This document shows positions 56,159-64,000 of a DNA stretch of 64,000 nt, one piece after another. The notes under the pieces were generated by a model. That model saw only the letters and a program-made list of their open reading frames with translations, was not told where the DNA came from and searched no databases. Origin of the DNA: Strigamia acuminata (taxonomy: Eukaryota; Arthropoda; Chilopoda; Geophilomorpha; Linotaeniidae); the NCBI GenBank assembly GCA_949358305.1, contig OX442319.1:10292001-10356000 (forward strand), given 5' to 3'. Made by a program: the position numbers and the translations under genes. The first letter of the stretch is position 1, and each line of letters starts with the position of its first letter.

Positions 56159-59100
56159 TAACACGCCAGTTTTTGATCTATTCGATTGAGCCGTTCTGGT
56201 TCCGAAGAACTGTACCGCCTGTGTAAGCTCACACTGCGTTGAAGGTGTTGGACAATTTGCGAAAAACTTGGACGGTGGTTTAAGTCAAATGACCAACACA
56301 TTGCTAAAAGATCCTAAAATTAAATAAATAAAGTAAATTATTTATTTTCTTAACGTGCACGAATTTGGAACGTACTTTAATAGTTGAAGGCGCTTTCATA
56401 TGATCAAGTTTTTGTCCCTTTCCAGATGAAACTCTCCATATGATACTGTGAGCGTGCTCTCCTTGCATTGGCCACTGTTTGGTCACTAATTCGTAGAGCA
56501 AAGTTCTATAAAAATTAAATAAATACAATTATTTTAAGAAATATATACAGGCTTTCATTGCCCATTTGTTAGACAAGAAAATGAAATTTTAATATCAAAA
56601 ATGCTTTTTTGACAAAAACTGCATGATTTAGATGAAAAATAACATTATTTGCAAAGATTTATGCTTACCCAAATGCATAAACATCAGACTGTTGTGTAGG
56701 CGGTACTTGTATCACAAGATGGGGAGGTGTTAATTGTAATGAACACATTAATTCAGGGCTGAAATATGTAATTTGTCCACGCGGAAAACAGCAAACATTA
56801 TCCCTAATTTAAAAAAAAAAAACATAATTATTATTATTATTTAACAATTCTATCCACTTTATTAACACTAACACCAACCTGTCAAGGCAGCTGTCTGGCA
56901 AGTCATGGTCCAATAGGCTCACTTGCACACGGCCTTCAAGAAACACATTGCGTGAAGAAAGACACCCATGAACCATACCTTTGGCATGAATATAACCCAT
57001 TGCCTGCAAAAAAAAATGCAAAATGAGCAAAATACAAATTTATTTCATTCCTAATTTCAGGTATAAAGGTAAAAACACCAAAATAAAGTCGGATGCAAGG
57101 CCGACTCAAGGTAGGATCGAGTGGTATAACCGAAGAACATTTACCATGTTTACATGTACTCAGTTTTCCAGATATCGTAAGTGAAAATGCGAATTTCACT
57201 TTTCTAGAAATCTGATGTTTTCCAGAAAAGACAGGAGGTGCATTCAAAAACTCTAAAACGTATGCAAAACTCGTTTCGTGTTTGAACGTGACGTCATTCC
57301 CATTGAATTACATGAGAATGTTATTCAATGGGAATGACGTCACGTTCAAACACGATTATTCAATGGGAATGAGGTCACGTTCAAATACGAAACGAGTTTT
57401 GCATACGTTTTAGAGTTTTTGAATGCACCTACTCTTATACGGAAAACTAAATTCCAGTTGTACGAGGTAGATTTTTGGGTATTTAGCGCATTGAAAACTG
57501 CATGTAAACATCTGTCAGACCCGTGCAACTAAAAATTAAATACTTCGAGCGGAATATCGTTGGATTGTCTTATTAACGATATGTTAAACCAACGTTAGTA
57601 CCGAAAACGGTCTGAAGTGAGCTAAAACACTATTTCCGGGGTCTGAATTTGATCGACAACCATTTTGTTGTTCCAGATAATCAAAATGCATGATCGATAA
57701 TTCACATGTGACGTCATGTTAACCAGAAAACTAGTGCCATGTAATCGCACACGGTTATCCGGATAAATAAAATCCGAATTCTAACTTTTCTGGACAACTG
57801 AGTACATGTATGACGGATCGCCCAATAAAAACCATCACATCGGGCGCTGATTGACCTTGAGCGTTCTACCAATTAACACCTGAAAAAATCGTTTTACTTG
57901 GGCCGTTTGATGAGCAATGTTGATCTTATCACTGAGAGACATGCTCTCGCCTCGAGTATGCACAAAATCGTATACGGAAGGACCCGATCTCCGACTGTTA
58001 AAGAGATAATTTAGTGTAATGCAGGGAAACACAGGGGAGAAATGAATTATTTGTGTGTTGTTACCTCATTACGATGGCTAAAAGTGATGGTTCAATACAG
58101 GCACCCATGAACAAGGCCACGTTCTCATGACGAATCATGGATAATGCTGTCACCTGGCGCATGAAGCGTTGCACATGCGTTTCACGACTTGGCGTGAAGG
58201 TGTGTATTAGCACTTCGCCGTGCCACCTGCCTCTGTATGTTGTGCAGAAACGACCACGGGCGAGTAGGTTTTCGAACTGAAGGTCTGCTGAAGGGATTCT
58301 CCATTCGGGTGAAAGTCTATAGGGTGAAATTTGGATGTTAATGTGGGTTTTGGGGTTTGATTTCGAGTTTTATTTACCTTTCGTTGTCTTCGGTTTCGTC
58401 GTCGTCGTCGTCTTCGAAACCTGATTCATCATCTGCATCGTCTAATAAAATATTTAAAATATTTTTTTTTTTTTAGTAAATGACTAAATTGGGTATTAAT
58501 TAGCTCTAAAATTGCAATTTTATGAAAAAAAATTAAAAATGCATATTTTATGCTGAAATTTGCACTGTTTATAGATGAAATGTAGTTTTGGGCTCTTGAA
58601 ATTTTTGTATTGCTCCTTATGGTGCGTTGATTTAATAAATAAATAAATAAATAAATAAAATTGCATTTTTTGTGTCAGAAGTGCAAAAACGGAGGAAAAT
58701 CGCACAAAAACAATTTAGATGGACTAGTGGTCAGATTATACCTCTCTGACGTGCTCAGAACATCTGCCAAGTGTTTCAAGTGTTCATCAAACGACTTAAT
58801 GAATGCATTTTTCGTATGCAAATGCACTTATCAAGTCAAAACAAATAACATCCATGGGATCTTTTTGTATGTACTCTGTGTATACACGGATGCAACGTGC
58901 AGTGCTGTGCGGGATCCCATTGTCTATCGAACAAAAGACCGCGCTCAATTTGGAAAATTTGAAAAATGACCACTAAATTATCGATTAAGATTTCCAAATT
59001 GAAAATCTAGAAACAAAAAAATCCCGACACAATTTAATTCGAGTGCAAAATCTGCAAAATCTGCACTGAAACCGAAAAAAAACGATCAATTTGCATCGCG

Positions 59101-59820
59101 CTATCTTCCTCTCTCAACCTGTTATCAAAACACCACCTACTGATTCCACCAGTAAATAAAATAAATAAAAAACGAATAATAAATGCCCTAAATGTATAAC
59201 CTAATTTAAAAAAAAAAAAATCCCAAAAAAAAAATTTAATTTTAATAAATTCAACAAAATTTATAATAAAAAAAAAATTTAATTTAAAAAAAAAAAAATT
59301 TAAGTGCCAATCATGCATTTGGTTGGTAGACGTAGACGACTGAGGGAAACAACCAGCTGGCACGCGCCTGGGCTCCTCGAGAAGAGGGGGGCTTCGAAGG
59401 CAGGTGAGAGACAGATGCACATGTCAATAGATAACTAAAGATTACGAATTTGAAAAAAAGTCAGTTGGAGAAATAAAAAAAGAAAATAAAAGCACCAATT
59501 CGCGCCCACTCACGTCGAACGCAACAAATATAGCTCAAATTATGAAAAGCACTCAGTTACATAACAAGGAAGTATAAAAATAAAAAAATAAATAAATAAT
59601 AAATAAAAAAATACGGAATGACGTTAGTACCTGTTTGTTGATACGTATTATGCGGTGCGATTGACGTTTGCACTGAATCGGTCGTTAAATTCGCTTTTTC
59701 ATCACTCGATTCATTATTATTTCCCTTCTGACGTCGGTTTCTCTTCATTTGTGTCACCCACTGCACCAGACGTCTGCACAACACCCAAAACACATTCGTT
59801 TTGCCCGTCACATCACCTTC
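56159..59820 (-). CDS. ksr: KSR-type pseudokinase, C-terminal exons
   Basis: Kinase suppressor of Ras scaffolds Raf-MEK-ERK signalling at the membrane. Coding exons on the minus strand: 59631 to about 59820, 58378-58441, 58065-58316, 57898-57994, 56879-57003, 56669-56803, 56376-56505, 56159-56313 (stop at 56159). All junctions are GT-AG and in phase. Recognisable KSR stretches are GRWHGEVLIH, RHENVALFMGAC, AMGYIHAKGMVHG, QQSDVYAFGTLLYELV, EHAHSIIW and CWSFDLNHRPSF. The VAIK lysine position is His (VLIH), HRD is HGC, and DFG is DHD. The exon before the kinase is an acidic run (SGFEDDDDDETED). The first exon listed has no in-frame ATG upstream of its conserved part (an upstream stop follows), so the start may be the internal Met near 59748 or lie in an earlier exon. 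CA1-CA4 and C1 domains are not visible here. Confidence 0.88.
57141..57811. mobile_element. TTACCATGTTTACATG element, copy 3, in a KSR intron
   Basis: Left end TTACCATGTTTACATGTACT, with the internal blocks of copies 1 and 2 in order (GAAAATGCGAATTTCACTT, ATTGAAAACTGCATGTAAAC). The right end is truncated at GAGTACATGTA. It lies wholly in the 894-bp intron 56879-57003/57898-57994, the largest intron between kinase-domain exons. Confidence 0.8.
57236..57430. mobile_element. Foldback element nested in the KSR-intron element
   Basis: Ends AGGTGCATTCAAAAACTC and inverse, related to the AGGCGCATTC family. The arms (57236-57308 and 57358-57430) are about 73 bp with two mismatches, and an inner segment (GAACGTGACGTCATTCCC) is repeated. 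Homologous copy 2 (39090-39110) is uninterrupted here. Confidence 0.75.
58628..58660. repeat. AAAT microsatellite
   Basis: Six tandem AAAT units at about 58635-58659 in a KSR intron. Confidence 0.7.
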
Positions 59821-60145
59821 GAATCAAATAAACACCGATAATTAATTTCCCATTCATTTCCACCGATTTCTCTATTAAAAATACCATTTTTCCCACACGT
59901 GCTCACCAACGTTTTAATCTGCGAACAACTGAAAAACAAATAAATCGATCAATCGAGATCCACAATACAAATGTCAAATGTCATAACGATTATTCAAGTG
60001 CATATGTCCGCATTGAAAATATTGAAACGCGTTTTAAACGCCGTTTTAAACGCAAAACACGAACCAATATTGACAGCAGGTGTCAATAAAACGACAAAAT
60101 GTCAAAAAATAAAAATTAAAAATTAAATTAAAACGTTTTCCTCGT
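59821..60145. other. KSR upstream flank or intron
   Basis: On the minus strand a TTTGTTTTTCAG acceptor-like site near 59930 and a GTGAGC donor-like site near 59905 could border a tiny exon, but no coding content can be assigned. Confidence 0.25.
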
Positions 60146-60149
60146 TACC

Positions 60150-60620
60150 TAAGACCGTCTTCGGCGTTGTAGACCGATTGCTGGTCCGTCCGAGGACCGT
60201 TTTGCTCCCGTGTCTGCTTCATCGGCCGCTCGCGTCGATGTTGTGCGTGAATATGACTCGTTGCCGGTTTTACTACGGCAGCTGCTCGTTATAATCTCTC
60301 TCTCCCCTTCGCAGCTCGCTCTTCCTTACAAATACTACGGTCCCCTCGGCTCACCCCATTTCATTGTTCGTCCAGCCGAAAACAGCTGCTGCCAGCCCGA
60401 TCGTAGCCTCCGCCGAGGCGCCGTTCTGAGCGCGCGGCGCAGCTGTCGCGCGCTGCTCGCACGTCCTGTTGCTCAGCGCGCTCTGTTTATCACCTGTTGC
60501 CGAGGCTAGAGGTGCAAGCTTGGATTGGAGCGAGCAGCTCGTGGCTCGTGCCTGGCGTGTGGCGTTAATCACGGGTGACGGGCGACCGCGCGTTTAGTGC
60601 TCAAAGCTTGGCAGCTGCTA
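60150..60620 (-). promoter_or_regulatory. CpG-rich block, candidate KSR promoter
   Basis: The most GC- and CpG-rich stretch in the window (for example GCGCGCGGCGCAGC near 60430), set in AT-rich DNA just upstream of the first supported KSR exon. Frames through it are open on both strands because of composition. Inferred promoter or 5' UTR only. Confidence 0.4.
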
Positions 60621-60924
60621 AGGGGGAGTTCGATACCTCCTTATTATCACGTGGTCATTGCTTAAGGAAAGAGGAAAAGAAAGAAAGAATAAGATGAAAT
60701 TTTTTTTTCTTGGGATTTTCTTTTGTTTGGGGGTTTTTGAATGGGTTTTATAGGTGTTGCGATTAATGGGAATCAAAATGTGATGGTGAAGGTATGGTTA
60801 GAAGTGATGGCACAAGTTTTCTGGTGGTTTTTATGCGTTTTGTTTTCGTAGAAGTGGTTAAGAGCAGTGCGTTAACCTTGGGTTAATGATGTGGGTAGTT
60901 TGCACTCAAATTGGATGTGTTTTG

Positions 60925-61840
60925 GTGTAATAATGTTGCGCTTTGGTGTAATAATGTTGCGTTTTAGTGTAATAATGTTGCGTTTTAGTGTAATTATGTT
61001 GCGTTTTGGTGTAACGTTGCATTTTTGTGTAGTAATGTTGCATTTTGATGTCATAATGTTGCATTTTGATGTCATAATGTTGCATTTTGATGTCATAATG
61101 TTGCATTTTGATGTCATAATGTTGCATTTTGATGTCATAATGTTGCATTTTGATGTCATAATGTTGCATTTTGATGTCACAATGTTGCATTTTTATGTCA
61201 TAATGTTGCATTTTGATGTATTGATGCATTTTAAATGTAATAATGTTGCATTTTAAATGTAATAATGTTGCATTTTAAATGTAATAATGTTGCATTTTGA
61301 TGTAATAATGTTGCATTTTGATGTCATAATGTTGCATTTTGATGTCATAATGTTGCATTTTGATGTAATAATGTTGCATTTTAATGCATTTTGATGTAAT
61401 AATGTTGCATTTTGATGCATTTTGATGTAATAATGTTGCATTTTGATGCATTTTGATGTAATAATGTTGCATTTTGATGCATTTTGATGTAATAATGTTG
61501 CATTTTGATGCATTTTGATGTAATAATGTTGCATTTTGATGCATTTTGATGTAATAATGTTGCATTTTGATGCATTTTGATGTAATAATGTTGCATTTTG
61601 ATGATATAATGTTGCATTTTGATGCATTTTGATGTAATAATGTTGCATTTTGATGTATTGTTGCATTTTGTTGTAATAATGTTGCATTTTCATTTAATAA
61701 TGTTGCATTTTCATCTAATAATGTTTTATTTTCATCTAATATTGTTGCATTTTCGTCTAATAATGTTGCATTTTGATGTAATAATGTTGCATTTTCATCT
61801 AATGATGTTACATTTTGATGTACTAATGTTGCATTTTGGT
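60925..61840. repeat. Large minisatellite, ATGTTGCATTTTGATGTAAT units
   Basis: About 42 units of 20-21 bp. The 5' part varies (GTTGCGTTTTAGTGTAATA), the middle is very uniform (ATGTTGCATTTTGATGTCATA at 61030-61180), and 61385-61610 shows a 31-bp higher-order unit with an extra GCATTTTGAT, repeated seven times. Units of 21 bp keep frames open on both strands, giving long but meaningless peptides. Confidence 0.9.
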
Positions 61841-61844
61841 TAAA

Positions 61845-62440
61845 ATAAACGTTAAAATGTGTTTAAAGTGGATAAGTTGTAAAGTTTGAATGAGGTCTGG
61901 TCTGGGTTATTCATTGAGATGTGCATTGTTTGTTTGCAAGGTTGTGTTGGCATTTTGAATGTTTTATCATTTGTGCAACATTGGTTTGATGTATTGTGTT
62001 GGTAATGGTAGGGTAGAAATGCAAATTTAATTGTGTAATAGCAACTGTATGAATAATTTGGAGTGCATCATATTCATGATGGTTGCATATCTCGCCTTGG
62101 TGTTGAATATTTATAGATTTGTTTGCTTGCACCTTTTTATTGCAAATGGTTAGCTTTCAATTCTGTGAGTACTTCTAGGAATGCTCCAATTGCCAGTCCA
62201 TCTATTGATGGGCTTGAATAGGACAAGTTAAAGGTGGTTGGGTTTGGAGAAATAGGCTTAAAGCATTGGGGTTTTTTTTGTGTTTGTTTTTGTTTTTGTA
62301 GTTTGTTATTATTTGGTTGAATTTGTATAATTAGTTGATTGAACAAAAATGGAGGTGTTTGATATTTATTGATTTGAAAGCTGAATGATCTATGAAATAT
62401 TTCTGCACCAACATGTGATTCCTTCAGATTTGCAAGAATT
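61845..62440. other. Spacer between two minisatellites
   Basis: T/G-rich sequence without recognisable genes. Confidence 0.3.
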
Positions 62441-62449
62441 TACAAAGAA

Positions 62450-63350
62450 TTGCACGGATTTTCATGGATTTTCATGGATTTTATGCTTGGATTTATATGG
62501 ATTTTATGCTTGGATTTATATGTATTTATTTGGATTTTTATGGATTTTCTTGGATTTATATGTATTTATTTGGATTTTTATGGATTTTCTTGAATTTATA
62601 TGGATTTTCTAGGATTTATATGCATTTCCTAGAATTTATACGGTATGCATTTCCTAAGACTAATATGCATTTCTTAGGATTTATGTAGATTTCCTAGGAT
62701 TTATGTGGGTTTGCTAGGATTGATTATGGATTTCCTAGGATTTTTGTGGATTTCCTAGGATTTTTGTGGATTTCCTAGGATTTTTGTGGATTTCCTAGGA
62801 TTTTTGTGGATTTCCTAGGATTTTTGTGGATTTCCTAGAATTTATTAAGATTTGTATGGATTTTCTATGCTAGGATTTATTAGGATTTACATGGATTTGC
62901 TAGAATTTACATGGATTTGCTAGAATTTACATGGATTTGCTAGAATTTACATGGATTTGCTAGAATTTACATGGATTTGCTAGAATTTACATGGATTTGC
63001 TAGAATTTACATGGATTTGCTAGAATTTACATGGATTTGCAAGAATTTACATGGATTTGCTAGAATTTACATGGATTTGCAAGAATTTACATGGATTTTT
63101 ATAGATTTGCTAGGATTTACACAGATTTCAAGGAATATCATGCAGTTTCAAGGGTTTCTATCCATATTCAAGGATTTTTATGCATTTTCAAAGATTTTCT
63201 AGCATTTACTAGATTTTCTAGGATTTCCTTAGATTTTCAAGGATTTTCATGTAATTTTCAAGATTTTCATGCATTTTTAAGGATTTCCATGCATTTCCAT
63301 AGATTTTTATGCATTTTCAAGAATTTCCATGCATTTTCCAAAATATTTCC
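62450..63350. repeat. Composite minisatellite, GGATTTGCTAGAATTTACAT units
   Basis: About 44 units of about 20 bp in sub-blocks: TTTATATGGATTTTMTTGGA (62450-62620), GATTTCCTAGGATTTTTGTG (62720-62840, six near-identical), ATGGATTTGCTAGAATTTAC (62890-63110, eleven near-identical), then drifted forms with CATTTTCAAGGATTT. The sharp blocks imply separate recent expansions. Confidence 0.9.
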
Positions 63351-63359
63351 ATAATTTTG

Positions 63360-64000
63360 CAAAGAATTTCATAGATTTGTAAGAAATTCATCCTTTCTCT
63401 GCAGCTCAGAATCAATCAATTCCATTTTCTCCGATTGATTTGCTCTGCAGCCTTGTGTCAACTCTTGAAAGCTCTTTTATTTGTGTCTGAAACATTCTAA
63501 AGCGCCATCTACGAACGATTACTATAAAGTCATTCAGTGATACACTTTCACGCATTTATAAGTCACCAAGTTGCCTTCGATTATGTAATCAGTTTAATCA
63601 ACCAAACTCATCCTTAAAAAACATTTCAAAAATTATAATCATTCTCTTAAACAACAACAAAAAAAAAAAAAAAAAAAAAAAAATTATTAATTAATTTGAT
63701 CGATGTCAAACTACATATATTTTTTATTCCTAAATCTACGTAATCAATATCAAAAATTGGCATCATTTATTTACAAACGATCCGTGAAATATTCGAAAAG
63801 CAACAAGATCAATCGCAATTTCCTATATCCGACGATTAAAATTGAACTTTCCCATTCATCGGGAACCAACAACACAACAATAATAAACCGTATCTCGCAT
63901 TTTGACGGTGAATTCGACTTAACCTTGACTTGAAAATCGGGTTAGTACAGGAGAAGGAGACAAGGCACAACCAACATCAAGGCTATGCGCGGTCATTCAC
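63360..64000. other. Right edge, no gene recognised
   Basis: A poly(A) run at 63658-63682 precedes an open frame of 76 codons (63703-63933, +) of low complexity. It shows no recognisable domain. Confidence 0.3.

Noticed and set aside
58661-58969. A 102-codon plus-strand frame between KSR exons
   Set aside because: No recognisable domain. It lies in an intron whose flanking exons already join in phase.
60210-60509. A 99-codon frame in the CpG-rich block
   Set aside because: The opposite strand is also open and the composition explains both. No recognisable domain.
60600-60650. tRNA-like GGGGGAGTTCGATACCTCC
   Set aside because: The T-arm-like stem is present but no matching acceptor, D or anticodon arms can be drawn.
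60872-61693. Long open frames of 80-146 codons in several frames at 60.9-61.7 kb
   Set aside because: Created by a 21-bp tandem repeat. The peptides are simple repeats on both strands with no start context or domain.
60925-63350. CRISPR-like array
   Set aside because: Units are contiguous with no unique spacers, and the sequence is eukaryotic.
63703-63933. A 76-codon frame near the right edge
   Set aside because: Low complexity, directly after a poly(A) run, no domain seen; cannot be supported as a gene.

Overview
The window looks like nuclear DNA of an arthropod with a repeat-rich genome. The evidence is GT-AG introns in two conserved animal genes, runs of the arthropod telomere-type pentamer TTAGG at 15.8 and 16.8 kb, a Dscam-type Ig exon, and a Ty1/copia element whose primer-binding site matches the anticodon half of initiator tRNA-Met, as in Drosophila copia. 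TTAGG argues against Drosophila itself. I cannot name the order. No bacterial-style operons, CRISPR arrays, rRNA or convincing tRNA genes were seen.

Three host genes can be supported. A compact BAG1-like co-chaperone gene (six exons, 154-1044, +) lies at the left edge. A single-exon gene (12353-14647, -) encodes a predicted seven-pass membrane glycoprotein of 764 residues, tentatively PRRT3/PRRT4-like. A KSR-type pseudokinase gene (56159 to about 59820, -) has at least eight coding exons. Its kinase domain has lost the VAIK lysine, the HRD aspartate and the DFG glycine. A Dscam-like Ig exon with an in-frame stop (3221-3397, +) is probably a relic. A CpG-rich block at 60.15-60.62 kb may be the KSR promoter.

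Most of the rest is mobile or repetitive DNA. From 3.8 to 8.5 kb there is a broken tandem array of a unit of about 1.3 kb containing copia RNase H debris. From 10 to 33 kb there are short inverted-repeat DNA transposons (hAT-like with 8-bp target duplications, pogo/Tigger-like with TA duplications, others unclassified) mixed with minisatellites. From 39.6 to 54.7 kb there is a head-to-tail array of degraded Ty3/gypsy-type units split by younger insertions, including an intact Ty1/copia element with identical 239-bp LTRs (43849-50114). From 60.9 to 63.4 kb there are two large minisatellites with 20-31 bp units.

The most interesting system-level pattern is that several inverted-repeat transposons here carry a tandem array inside them: 11.76, 16.74, 17.40, 23.70, 27.21 and 40.66 kb. 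One of these internal arrays is TTAGG telomere-type repeat. This suggests that short non-autonomous transposons seed and spread minisatellites and interstitial telomere-like repeats in this genome. A second point is an element family with ends AGGCGCATTC and an AGT target duplication, supported by two independent insertions and an empty-site comparison.
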